Origin: Homarus americanus
Lineage: Eukaryota; Arthropoda; Malacostraca; Decapoda; Nephropidae
NCBI RefSeq assembly: GCF_018991925.1
Contig: NW_024738608.1
Span: forward strand, 1,581,687 to 1,645,686
Direction of reading: 5' to 3'
Length of the DNA: 64,000 nt
Shown here one piece after another: positions 47,570 to 58,570 of the stretch; positions within the stretch are counted from its first letter, which is position 1, and each line of letters starts with the position of its first letter. The translations under genes and the position numbers were made by a program. The notes under the pieces were generated by a model that saw nothing but the letters and a program-made list of their open reading frames with translations, ran no database searches and was not told the origin of the DNA.

Positions 47570-49850
47570 CCTCTGCCACACAGTAGTGGTGACAGCCTCT
47601 GCCACACAATAGTGGTGACAGCCTCTGCCACACAATAGTGGTGACAGACTCTGCCACACAGTAGTGGTGACAGCCTCTGCCACACAATAGTGGTGACAGA
47701 CTCTGCCACACAATAGTGGTGACAGACTCTGCCACACAGTAGTGGTGACAGCCTCTGCCAACACTGACAGCCTCTGCCACACAGTAGTGGTGACAGCCTC
47801 TGTCACACAGTAGTGGTGACAGACTCTGCCACACAGTAGTGGTGACAGCCTCTGCGCCACAGTAGTGGTGACAGCCTCTGCCACACAGTAGTGGTGACAG
47901 CCTCTGTCAAACAATAGTGGTGACACAGCGTCTACCACACAGTAGTGGTGACAGCCTTTGCCACACAGTACACAGTGGTGACAGCCTCTGCCACACAGTA
48001 GTGGTGACACAGCCTCTGCCACACAGTACACAGTGGTGACACAGCACTCAGCTACACAGCACACAGTGGTGACACAGCCTCAGCCACAGCACACAGTGGT
48101 GACACAGCCTCTGCCACACACAGTGGTGACACAGCCTCTACCACAGGTACACAGTGGTAACAGCCTCTGCCACACAGTACACAGTGGTGACACAGCCCCT
48201 GCCACACACAGTGGTGACACAGCCTCTGCCACACATAGTGGTGACACAGCCTCTACCAACCGCAGTGGTGACACCTGCCCACACAGTACACAGTGGTGAC
48301 AGCCTGTGCCACACACAGTAGTGACACTGGCCCTACACGGTGCAGTGGTGACACAGCCTCTGCCACACAGCACACAGTGGTGCACAGCCCTGCCACACAG
48401 CACACAGTGGTGACACAGCCTCACCCACACACACACAGCACACAGTGGTGACACAGCCTCTGCCACACAGCACACAGTGGTGACACAGCCTCCACACATC
48501 ACACAGTGGTGACACAGCCTCTGCCACACAGTACACAGTGGTGACACAGCCTCAGCTACACAGCACACAGTGGTGACACAGCCTCTCACACAGTAGTGGT
48601 GCAGCTCACCACGGTACACAGTGGTGACCACAGCCTCTGCCACACAGCACACAGTGGTGACACAGCCTCTGCACTGCACACAGTGGTGACACAGCCTCTG
48701 CCACACAGGCACACAGTGGTGACACACACAGCACACAGCACACAGTGGTGACACAGCCTCTACTACACACACACAGTGGTGACACAGCCTCACCACACAG
48801 CACACAGTGGTGACACAGCCTCTGCCACACCACAGCCTCACCACGGTACACAGTGGTGACACAGCCTCTGCCACACAGCACACAGTGGTGACACAGCCTC
48901 TGCCACACAGTAGTGGTGACACAGCCTCTGCCACACAGCACACAATGGTGACACAGCCTCAGCTACACAGCACACAGTGGTGACACAGCCTCTGCCACAC
49001 ATCACACAGTGGTGACACAGCCTCTACCACACGGTACACAGTGGTGACACAGCCTCAGCCACAGCACACAGTGGTGACACAGCCTCTGCCACACATCACA
49101 CAGTGGTGACAGCCTCTGCACACAGCACACAGTGGTGACACAGCCTCTGCCACAGTACACAGTGGTGACACAGCCTCAGCTACACAGCACAGTGGTGACA
49201 CACAGCCTCTACACAGTGGTGACACAGCCTCTGCCACACAGCACACAGTGGTAACAGCCTCTGCCACACAGTACACAGTGTGACACAGCCTCAGCTACAC
49301 AGCACACAGTGGTGACACAGCCTCTGCCACACAGTACACAGTGGTAACAGCCTCACCACACAGCACACAGTGGTGACTGGACAGTAGTGGTGAGACAGCC
49401 TCTACCACACGGTACACAGTGGTAACAGCCTCTGCCACAGTACACAGTGGTGACACAGCCTCACCACACAGTACACAGTGGTGACACAGCCTCTGCCACA
49501 CATTAGTGGTGACACAGCCTCTACCACACGGTACGCAGTGGTGACACAGCCCTGCCACACAGCACACAGTGGTGACACACACACAGCACACAGTGGTGAC
49601 ACAGCCTCTGCCACACAGCACAGTGGTGACTGGCCTCACCACACAGCACACAGTGGTGACACAGCCTGCCACACATCACACAGTGACACAGCCTCTGCCA
49701 CACAGCACACAGTCAGCCTCACCCCACACAGCACACAGTGGTGAACACAGCACACAGTGGTGACACAGCCTCTGCCACACAGCACACAGTGGTGACACAG
49801 CCTCTGCCACACAGCACACAGTGGTGACACAGCCTCTGCCACACACCACA
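47570..49850. repeat. VNTR with 26-bp then 32-bp units (GTGGTGACAGCCTCTGCCAC)
   Basis: From 47570 to about 47960 a 26-bp unit ends in ACACAGTA or ACACAATA. From about 47960 the unit lengthens to 32 bp by gaining ACACAG-type words (GTGGTGACACAGCCTCTGCC, ACACAGCACACA). About 70 copies in total. Copies between 48240 and 49740 vary in length, with CTCTGCC/CTCAGCT/CTCACC variants and missing segments. The 287-codon and shorter minus frames (G-R-G-C-H-H-Y-C-V-A-E-A) are readings of the repeat. Confidence 0.95.
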
Positions 49851-50149
49851 AAAACACACGTCTTGCCAGCAGGACCAATAATTCAGCGCCCCACTACTGC
49901 TTTGCCTCAACAAACGCACACAAAACACAGTCATTGTGTTTGCTCGACAAATTGAAACTGAATTCTATGATCACCGCTGTCGACAGTGCTGGGGGCTGTT
50001 ACCTGCTGCTGTCTCTCTCTCTCTCTCTCTCTTTTGGCATTTTTATATATTATTGTTTTAATTAATTCGAAAACTTACAATTAGTTATAGTAATTCTCGA
50101 ATTTGTGTATTTACAATCATTACTCTTCACCCTTCTGTCTTAAGACGAG

Positions 50150-50490
50150 TTCAGTCAAGGTCAAGGGTCAAGGTCAAAGGTTCTAAAACGTGGAGTTAAT
50201 TTTCGGAGTAGATTCCCACCTTCGCTCTCAGCCCTACACCCTATCTTTACTGTCTCTAAGGTACTGTCTTAAGGCGGCTTCTTGATTACCTGGTTAGGTC
50301 TTACCAGTAATGTTTTTTAGTAGAGTCTTGTCTATACGTTGATCTGTCTGTATGTGTGTTGGTAACTAGATTATCTCTGGAATGGTTATGATTACAGCGC
50401 GGAAATTTCACACTTCAATTCAAGTCTGAAATTTGGGCGACTTTTTTTTTCTCGGTCGGATTCATCAAAGGTCACAATCAAGGTCATGTT
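50150..50490. promoter_or_regulatory. Cluster of AGGTCA-type half-sites
   Basis: TCAAGGTCA at 50155-50163 is followed by GGGTCAAGGTCA at 50165-50176, a zero-spaced pair. CAAAGGTCA at 50466 and TCAAGGTCA at 50478 follow in the same orientation. TCAAGGTCA is the known monomer site of FTZ-F1/ERR-type nuclear receptors. Whether any is bound is unknown. No nearby promoter is seen. Confidence 0.35.
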
Positions 50491-50668
50491 GGAGATTGAT
50501 TGATTTTTTTTCTTTTACCTTTAACCTTACGAGTGACTCTTCATATTTCTCTGGTTACGTGGCTGTTGGTCGTTGTTCTCATTATCGACTCATCTGGACT
50601 GAGGTTTCAAAGTATTAAATTGGCACTCAACTCAACGCCGCGGTCAGAAGGTTAACATCAAGATCACC

Positions 50669-50670
<2 letters not shown>

Positions 50671-50724
<54 letters not shown>
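50671..50724. repeat. (CA)n microsatellite
   Basis: About 26 uninterrupted CA units. Confidence 0.97.
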
Positions 50725-50728
<4 letters not shown>

Positions 50729-50884
50729 TATACTTGACCAATGGAATGAGGGAATGAAACAGTGAAGAGAATAGGCGCTTTTATCTCCCAAGCGGGTTGA
50801 GTTGTTGAGTTGAAATTTTGAGAATAAGTTTTTAGATAAGGCTCGAAGAACAGACTGGAGGACGTGAACAGTGAAGCCTTTTGG

Positions 50885-51445
50885 TAGGGGATAGGGAGAG
50901 GCAACAGAGAGGAGGGAGAGGCAACAGAGAGGAGGGAGAGGCAACGAGAGGAGGGAGGAACGGAGAGGGGGGGGCAAGGAAGAGGGGAGGCAAGAGGCAA
51001 CGGAGAGGGGAGAGGCAACGATAGGGAGGGAGAGGCAAAGAGGGAGGGGCAAGGGGAGGAGGAAGAGGCAACGGAGAGGAGGAGAGGCAACGGAGAGGAG
51101 GGAGAGGCAACAGAGGGGCAACAGGGAGAGGAGGGAGGACTACAGGGAGAGGGAGGGAAGGGCAACAGGGAAAGGCAGGAGAGGGGAGGGGCAACAGGGA
51201 GAGGGAGGTGAAGGGCAACAGGGGGAGGGAGGGTAAGGGCAACAGGGAGAGGAGGGAAGGGCAACAGGGAGAGGAGAGAGTGGCAACAGGGAGAGGGAGG
51301 GGAGAGGCAACGGAGAAAGGGGGAGAGGCAACAGGGAGAGGATGGAGAAGTAACAGGAAGAAAATGGAGAACAACAGGAAGGAGAAACAACAGGAAGAAG
51401 AGGGAGAAACAACAGGAAGAAGAGGGAGAAACAACAGGGAACGGT
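50885..51445. repeat. ~20-bp purine minisatellite (GGAGGGAGAGGCAACAGAGA)
   Basis: About 27 copies. GGCAACAGGGAGAGGAGGGA variants dominate the centre, and AACAGGAAGAAGAGGGAGAA the end. A stray near-copy lies 1.5 kb away at 52895-52928. Minus frames (Ser/Leu/Pro) are artefacts. Confidence 0.9.
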
Positions 51446-51559
51446 AGAAAAAGCAACACGAACAAACATAATGACTCGGTTTAATACAATAAAATAATTC
51501 TGTCTAGTGAGCCAATACGGAGACATTTTATCTGTTAACTAAATAATACACGTTGTTGA

Positions 51560-51635
51560 TATGTGTACGTGTGTGTTGTGTGTATGTGTACGTATGTGTG
51601 TGTGGTGTGTATGTGTACGTATGTGTGTGTGTGTT
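51560..51635. repeat. TG/TA-rich duplication (GTGTATGTGTACGTATGTGT)
   Basis: Two copies of a ~32-bp TG-rich unit. A CCT-rich patch follows at 51660-51780. Confidence 0.8.
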
Positions 51636-52025
51636 ATATCTTTAACCTTGTTGTCTTGGCCTCCTCCTCCTCCTCCTTTTTCTCCTTCTCTCTTGTCGCT
51701 TTCCACACACTCCTCTTGCATCATGTCCTTATTACCGTCTCCTTCTTGGGTGTTTCTCTGCCCTCTCATCCACCTCCCAGCACAAAAGTGGAAGAGAGGA
51801 AAATAAAGATAAAAAGGAGAGATTCTTTCGGGTTATCCCACGAAGCATCGCCACTAACCTGCTATTTTTGGTCCTGATTGGTTTAAAGGCCACGGGTTCA
51901 GAAGTCATTGTACGGCGTTGAAAATAATTCTCTTCAAACTTTCATATTCGATTCAAGGTTTTAACTAATAAACTTTGGTGCTACTATAGTCTGCCGTCAA
52001 CATATGTATCCTCAGTATAATCTGA

Positions 52026-52120
52026 CCTAACCTAACGTAACCTAACCTAACCTAACCTAACCTAACCTAACCTAACCTAACCTAACCTAACCTAACCTAA
52101 CCTAACCTAACCTAACCTAA
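52026..52120. repeat. Interstitial telomeric sequence, (CCTAA)19
   Basis: Nineteen contiguous CCTAA units with a single substitution (CGTAA in unit 2). The complement is TTAGG, the arthropod telomere repeat. It is flanked on both sides by ordinary unique sequence, so it is internal and not a chromosome end. Confidence 0.95.
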
Positions 52121-52194
52121 ATACCCTGTACTAGCACCTAAACTTTTCTCATGAAGGAGTAGTGTTCTTAGAGGCTTTGGTATATTGCCAGTAT

Positions 52195-52563
52195 AGGTCA
52201 GAGGTCACAGGGATGAGGGAAATTCACCACCACGTCGTTCTAAACTAATGCTTTTAACTTTACACAATTGAGACCAGGTTTCCGATGAGAGAAACTAGGA
52301 TGAATATTTATCTAGGAGCTTTTGTTTTCGCCTCGAGGTCAGTTATGGTCTGAAGGTCAGGTCATTCATCCACCCTTAAGGTCTCAGGGTCAAAGGTCAT
52401 TCGTCCACCCTTAAGGTCTCAGGGTCAAAGGTCATTCACCCAGTCTTAAGGTTTCAGAATCAAAGGTCATTCGTCCAACCTTACAGTCTCAGGGTCAAAG
52501 GTCATTCATCCAGCCTTAAGGTCTCAGGATCAAAGGGTCAAAGGTCATTCGTTCACCCTTAAG
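52195..52563. repeat. 35-bp tandem repeat carrying DR1 nuclear-receptor motifs
   Basis: From about 52350 a 35-bp unit (CTTAAGGTCTCAGGGTCAAA, GGTCATTCGTCCACC) repeats five to six times. Four units contain a perfect GGGTCAAAGGTCA (52387, 52422, 52492, 52535), the HNF4/RXR-type DR1 consensus, and one has AATCAAAGGTCA. Just upstream, outside the array, AGGTCAGAGGTCA (52195-52207) is another exact DR1, and AAGGTCAGGTCA lies near 52353. The motifs are seen directly. Binding and function are speculation. Confidence 0.75.
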
Positions 52564-52622
52564 CAGTTTCATTATAATTTCTACTCTGCAAATCAAAGAA
52601 ATCGCATAATCTGTCTGACTGT

Positions 52623-52650
52623 TTGTTTGTTTGTTTGTTTGTTTGTTTTA
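52623..52650. repeat. (TTTG)n microsatellite
   Basis: About six or seven GTTT units. Confidence 0.93.
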
Positions 52651-54242
52651 AATGTCTTTGTTTACTTCTATGTTGACTTGCTTTTTAAGACTAGCGTAAA
52701 GAGCCAGGAACTAATTATAAGAAAAACTTACCTGTAATCGGACTCTTAATCGATTAAAAAAATGACATTCTTATTAGCAATGGGTCAAAGTTCACCACAA
52801 ATACTCGATTATTCAGAGACCTTTACGAAATTATCACACTGATGTAATTACTGTGTTCCAATGGCCGCCTTTCTATAGTAACCACCTTATTCCAGGAGGG
52901 AGGGGGGGGCAACAGGGAGAGGAGGGAACTAGGGTGTGTTGGTAGTGGCGACGTTGATAAAAAACTGCAAACCAGAAGAATTTTTCAGGGGTAAAGACGG
53001 CATAATTAATAAGGACGGAAGGAGACATTTTTTTTTAGAAGATGCTTAACTGAAACTACAAGGATTAAGGATTTTTTTTTAGCGTCTGGCTTAAGGAAAT
53101 TAGAATTGACAACAACTAGATCTGGCAAGGGTTGGATGGTAGTTTATATTTGGTAACACGCGGTATGGTGAAATCAGAGAGCACAGTGATGACTAAAGTA
53201 TTAAGAAAGATACAGGAAAGTGATGTAATACCGTAGGACTGTAAGAAAACTGTAACAGGAATACGGTTATATAATCCTGTAGCTTTTAGTGTCAGGTAGA
53301 CTGTAGATTCTTCGTGTGGCTGTTAGTTTCCTCACTCCAAAGTCATCTGAACCAGTTATCGTCATCCCATTGATTGACTTTCTTCAGCTGGAAATACACT
53401 TAACCTACTAACAGATGCTTCCTCTCGGCGTTGGTTTGTTATTATGCAGCACTAGTATTACTCTTTCCTGGCGGAGGAGAAGGTAATCGTACAGTCATCA
53501 TAGTCGTTATACAACATGTCACAAGCATTGAAAGAGAGGATGAGACAGAGACAGATAATAAGGACTAAGAGAAAGTAGTAGAGAAGGTGATAAAGTGATT
53601 GAAATTGTAGAAGGAGAGAGAGAGAGAGAGAGATAGAAAAGGGGGCAGGAAAGTAAAGAGAGAGAAAGCAAAAGCATATAGAGAACGACTGGAAGATAAA
53701 GAGAGAGAGAGATGGTGATTGAAAAGGGGCAGGAAAGTAAAGAGAGAGAAAGTAGAAGCAGATAGAGAACGACTGAAAGACAGAAAGAGTTAGAGAAAGG
53801 AAGGAGGGGGAACACTACACGTTGTTAGTGAGGGACAAACAGCCACAGGTGAAATAGATGAGAGAAAATACGCAAATATACAAACTGCGATGTTGAAAGA
53901 GAGAGACGGGAGGGAGAGTGAGAGTTGACCTGTTAAAGTTATCCCGTTGAGGTTTTAAAGATCCGCCTTGACCAATTCATACATATACAACGTACACCTT
54001 GGGTTTGTATTATTAAGTTACTTTACACGGACTTATTCACACATTGTACTTGTATAACTGTACTTGAAGGACTTACACCTTGAGCTTGTGTTACAGTACA
54101 GGCAGTAGCACAGTACACCTTTAATTTGCTGTACTTTACCTGCCGGCCACCATAAATAATAGCTACTCAACTAGGAGAGGAAACCTGTGGCTTATTTAGA
54201 GCATCTGCTGCTCCTAGTGAAAATTAGTACTGTTTTTAGTAA
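52651..54242. other. Unique sequence with purine patches, no gene seen
   Basis: The stray minisatellite copy at 52895-52928 and GAGA-rich stretches at 53520-53800 stand out. The latter includes a duplicated ~100-bp segment (AAAGTAAAGAGAGAGAAAG at about 53650 and 53738). Nothing coding is supported. Confidence 0.5.
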
Positions 54243-54372
54243 GGGTGCGGTGGCCTAGTAGATATAACGCTCACCTCGAGTCCTATGGATTGCTTTGTTC
54301 ACGGCCGAAGCATCCCCAGTCCACCCAGCTGTGAATGAGTACCTGAGTTAAGATGATCAAATGCAGCGCCTT
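54243..54372 (+). mobile_element. tRNA-derived SINE copy
   Basis: The head GGTGGCCTAGTAGATATAAC has a good A-box match (TGGCCTAGTAG). A diverged B-box region (TTGTTCACGGCC) follows, then the family core CAGCTGTGAATGAGTACC and a tail ATGCAGCGCC. Same family as 26948, 34670 and 63385. Confidence 0.65.
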
Positions 54373-54535
54373 TAAAATCCTGAACAAGATGATGGATCCC
54401 ATTAAGCCTGGCCACTTCTTCGTGCTGTTTAATGATACACAACCAGGATGTCGGAGAGTGATAGACCTGTGGAAGAGCCTAACTAATGAAGCTGTAGAAG
54501 TGAGGGTAGTGTGGATACAGGTCACTGAATATTAA
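54353..54535 (+). CDS. Small coding-like ORF downstream of a SINE
   Basis: A 60-codon frame from ATG to TAA, with GHFFVLFNDTQPGCRRVIDL in the middle and balanced non-repetitive codons. The first six or so codons overlap the SINE tail. It may be a fragment of an exon or of the LINE that mobilised the SINE. I recognise no family and see no splice sites that clearly bound it. Confidence 0.25.
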   Translation: MIKCSAFKILNKMMDPIKPGHFFVLFNDTQPGCRRVIDLWKSLTNEAVEVRVVWIQVTEY

Positions 54536-55543
54536 GCCTTCAGTGCACACGGTGGTAGAATGGCTAATGTCTCCATGAGAACTGATTGGTTACTTCTTCT
54601 ACAAAACGCCGTACGAGTTTACAGTTGACACATGTATAAGTTATTTAATGGATAAACAACTAACTTATTTTCCTGGGTTTTATTTAATAATCATTTCGCA
54701 GTTTAGACCAAAATATTTGTTATATTTTACCCCCCTCCCCCCCCTCCCCCCGCCCCTAAAAATAAAAAATAAAATACTGTATTGTGAGAAATTTAATCTA
54801 TATATTTACAGTACATTATAACCTAACACATCTATAGGTAGTGTTGTAAAGTAATGAAGGATAAAATTACAGACTAAACTATAATGAAGTCATTCCAAAG
54901 ACCCAGGAGAGAGATGTATCATTTGGTACTTATAAGGGAAAGGAATTATCCACTCTGTACCACCTTTACTTGTCCCTGGTCAACCATTACACACTCACCC
55001 ACCGCCAATATACATAATCCCACGTCCAAGAATGTAAATGAGTCGTAGTTTTTTTTTTTTTTTACCATATTTACAAAACCAAAGGAGCGACCTGTACAAG
55101 TATGGAGACGTTTTATATGCGTGTGGTGTAATTTTTAGCCGTGGTTGGAGACTCCAGGTGTTGGTTAGGCTACCCAGCAACACCCGGGCGTAGTAAACAT
55201 CTGACAGATATGGTAACGTGGTAAGAGGAGGAATTAAGTAGAAGTGTAAGATAAGGAAGGAAAACACCAGGAAGATTAAGTAAGAGTTTGTGCCTTGTCC
55301 TCTGATTTTTCAATACATTCATGGGTGGGTTTTTTTTACTCGGTACTGTAACTAATCATACAATCTGATAATCACTTTTTAGATGATAGAATTTCCACTC
55401 GCCACTGTCTTATTGTTTCTGTTACCGTGTTTATATTATTCAGTTGATTGAAACTCACGATAAACATAAAATAACGATATATAAGTTTGAAGTTTTGAGA
55501 CAATCGTATATATTTTTATAAGAATCTAAACATGAAATTCACT
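54536..55543. other. AT-rich sequence, no gene seen
   Basis: C-rich run at 54731-54758 and a 19-base poly-T near 55050. Nothing else. Confidence 0.4.
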
Positions 55544-55544
55544 C

Positions 55545-55633
<89 letters not shown>
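55544..55633. repeat. (ATT)n microsatellite
   Basis: About 30 uninterrupted ATT units, the complement type of the (AAT)n at 12706. Confidence 0.97.
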
Positions 55634-55896
55634 TGTGAAAGAAGTCATGAAGAAATATAAACTTGTAAACACTTAGTAATATGTCAACTCGGGTCTTGGT
55701 AATAATCAGTCGTGTTATTAATTATTCTGAAGTACAGTACCTGGGAACCTGCTCTCTTGTCATACCTTGACCTGCTCCTATCCTGCTCTGTCCTGTTTGA
55801 ATATTTATTAACCCTGGAACCTTCACCTTACCTGGATATTCACCTTTCCTTTGTTCAAGACTAAAAAAATAAATAACTAAAAAAATCGACCTGTCT

Positions 55897-56017
<121 letters not shown>

Positions 56018-56358
56018 AGACGTAACGTGTGTTTATAGGTGTGGTCTCTTAGTGTGTATAAAGTGCCCCCAAATGGCAGTGTATAAAAGATCTGTACAGC
56101 TCAGTGGCCGTTTCTTTGTCACTGTATTCAATGGAGCTTTTGATGAATCGTAAAATGTGTTTAAGTTTTATTTTGTACGGCGGCTGTCACTTGTTGCCTT
56201 GTTTTCCGAGGCTTTTATGAGGTTTCACCTCCAGGTTCCTTTCCACGTCCATAAAGGTTCTGGAAACATTGTTAACCACTTATAGTGAATTGTTGTCCCT
56301 CATTGGTAGTCTTGCGCTGTGCACTGGCAATAAGATTTGCCATGTAACTGCTTTACTG

Positions 56359-56360
<2 letters not shown>

Positions 56361-56411
<51 letters not shown>
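56361..56411. repeat. (GATA)n microsatellite
   Basis: Twelve to thirteen GATA units, 50 bp beyond the downstream end of the minus-strand RT relic. Confidence 0.96.
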
Positions 56412-56458
56412 GAAATAGAACTGCTAGCCTTTTGACTTTTTGAATAATTTGTTTTATA

Positions 56459-56966
56459 TTATTTTAGGTAGATGTAATTTTTCCCATACTCTTTCTCCGG
56501 AGATCTTTGTATTATCCATATATTTGTTGTTGTTGTTTGAATATCATTGACGTTGATCACAAACACGGGAGGGTCTAGGATGGCTCCCTGGGGAATTACA
56601 CTCATAAACCTTTTCATCCTTGAGTCTCGTACTACAGCCATATTCATCCCATTTCAGTACTTCACCAATTATGACTGAGCTTGAAGTATTTAAGATTAAT
56701 ATTGCACGTGGAAGTCTGTCGAATATTTTAGCAAATTCAAGTCTAAAGCATAAACTACAAAATTTGTTTCCTGTATTCATAGTTTCAAAGATTGTGAGCA
56801 AGTCTGATAAGTTACGAATGATTTTCATGGGTTGGTTCATCCTACACGGTGATCTGATTTGATTGTGAGCTCTGAAATGATAGGTAATATTACTCTTTAG
56901 TGTTATCTGGTAGTATATATAGGCACTGGAGGGTCGGTATTTATGCGTTTCACTCTTACTTCCCAT
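56459..56966 (-). pseudogene. Non-LTR retrotransposon reverse transcriptase fragment
   Basis: Two overlapping minus frames carry consecutive RT motifs. The first (56966-56544) has LEFAKIFDRLPRAIL, the position of the F-S-K-A-F-D block with the first catalytic Asp, and then IIGEVLKW. The second (56647-56459) has VIPQGAILDPPVFVINVNDI, the P-Q-G-S-V-L-G-P-L-L-F-x-x-Y-I-N-D block. A frameshift separates them. The catalytic Y-A-D-D block is not seen, the sequence beyond about 56459 is unrelated, and there is no endonuclease upstream. The fragment is typical of Jockey/CR1-like LINE debris and is inactive. Confidence 0.85.
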
Positions 56967-57123
56967 CTTGTATATCGGGATGTTTCTCGCCGATTTCCTC
57001 TCCCAGGTGATAATTCTTGATGCAAGGATTTTTTCTAAAGCGTAGTTTTAGTAGTTTTACGAGGAAGCGTGTCTTAATAGCAAACTCCTCCCTCCTTTAT
57101 CATTAAAAAAAAATATTTATGTA

Positions 57124-57340
57124 TAAAAAATAGTCATTCACCTGAACATCCACAACACGTAGTCCTTCACTAATACATCGATAACCTTTAAAAGGTTTTG
57201 CCCTAAATTCTTGGTCATCCGATTCTTTTATTAGAGAAAAAAAAAACAGTTGAGGTTTCTTGAGAATCCCGTTGAGGGGGTCATAAGAGTCCTCCTCAAA
57301 CATATTTTCTTCACCATCATAAAAATATCATCTTAGAACG
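57124..57340 (-). other. Candidate minus-strand exon B
   Basis: The minus frame 57303-57103 is acidic and non-repetitive near its start (NMFEEDSYDPLNGILKKP), then ESDDQEFRAKPFKGYRCISE. A donor-consensus GTTCAG followed by GTGAATG lies at about 57140, after residues V-V-D-V-Q. No clear acceptor is found. A TTTTTTTTTTC run within the frame and a nearby stop argue for decay. Family not recognised. Confidence 0.25.
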
Positions 57341-57469
57341 TAATGATCGCGGGTTGGCTTAATTTTACCCTCCAAAATAACCCTCGTTTAACATTCTTTC
57401 TTCTGATGTCAACACTAAATCTCACGTCTTATGAGAAATGACTCCCGTGTTGGATGAAGATAACTCGTC

Positions 57470-57705
57470 TTATTTTTCAGTTTTATTCTGAGTCGTGAAG
57501 TGAGAAAGCATGTAGATGATGTTGTAGTCCGTCAACCGCTTCAGGCTTGATACTCCTTGAACAATGTCGTCCTCTGTTTCAATTTGCAGAGAGTAATGCA
57601 AGCAGATTTGCCTCAGGCTCACAACATCAGTAAAGTTCATCTCGACCACCAAGTTAACAATTTTCTTAACATACGGTGTGGCATTGTGGGGCTGGACTAC
57701 TGATG
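57470..57705 (-). other. Candidate minus-strand exon A
   Basis: A minus frame open from about 57705 to a TAA at 57470 reads PYVKKIVNLVVEMNFTDVV, SLRQICLHYSLQIETEDDIV and YNIIYMLSHF. Residue use looks protein-like and no repeat is involved. It lies 130 bp upstream, on the same strand, of candidate exon B. It could be the last exon of a gene or part of an unrecognised mobile element. The two pieces have not been shown to belong together. Confidence 0.28.
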
Positions 57706-58374
57706 GTTCCTTATTAGCCGTGAGTCACAAGCGTGAACACTCAGCAGACTCCAGGAGGAAACCAGACGACTTGGAAGTCTTGTCTTACATTAGAATGTTG
57801 AAAATAAGTAGCACAGAGAAAAACAAATGCAAAACTCCTAAGATTGACGAGAACAACAAGAGAAATACTGAAAATATATAAAATACGAAAAAAAATGAGA
57901 ATTCGGTAATATAATAATAGGGGATAATTATCAAGCTATTAATGGGTAAAACTGAGGCTCGGTAAGTAGGCCAGAGGAAGACACAGACGAGGGTGAATAA
58001 AGAGGGGGAAAAAGACCGAGTTTCAAGATTAATACAAATGCTTAGAGAATTGATAAAAACATCCATTAGAGCAGAAAGCCAAGGTCGCCAACCCTCAGAC
58101 AAGATGATTGACACAGTTATATAGTTAATTAATGACCTTACCTGTGTTACTGAAACCTCCCTCCCGGTGCTGTCTGCTGTAGTTCTGTCAATTACTTAAA
58201 ATGAATTAAATTTAGTCCTCCTTCAGTAATTCAGGTTTGTTAGTAATACATGATACATATGTTTTAACTGAAGAGGTGGATACATTTAATACATATTGCT
58301 TAGTTTGGACTTGTATAACTTGAGCTTGTATTGAGCTAAGTTCTGTGGGTTATGTAAGCTGAATAACTTGGTTA
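57706..58374. other. AT-rich sequence, no gene seen
   Basis: Short frames on both strands (a 67-codon plus frame, a 109-codon T-rich minus frame) without recognisable content. Confidence 0.4.
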
Positions 58375-58570
58375 TACAGTCAGTCGAATATTCAGTAATA
58401 CACTCAGTCCCACACTATCATACACACAGTCTTATACTCCGTCACACACACGGATTCATACACCCGCTGCTACACAAAATCATACAACCGCTTTTATAAA
58501 CAGTCATACATCCGGTCATACACAGTCATACACCCAGTCACATAGTCATGTACAATCATACAAGGTACAC
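58375..58570. repeat. Degenerate ~20-bp repeat (CAGTCATACACCCAGTCATA)
   Basis: CAGTC-(A/T)TACAC words recur about ten times with drift. Confidence 0.65.

Noticed and set aside
47990..49850. CRISPR-like alternation of repeated and variable segments
   Set aside because: The variable segments are themselves diverged repeat units, no cas-like gene is present, and the DNA is eukaryotic.
47401..49934. Cys/His-rich minus-strand frames resembling zinc-finger repeats
   Set aside because: The C-H-H and C-V-A spacing follows the 26/32-bp VNTR, with frameshifts between units. There is no real zinc-finger spacing.
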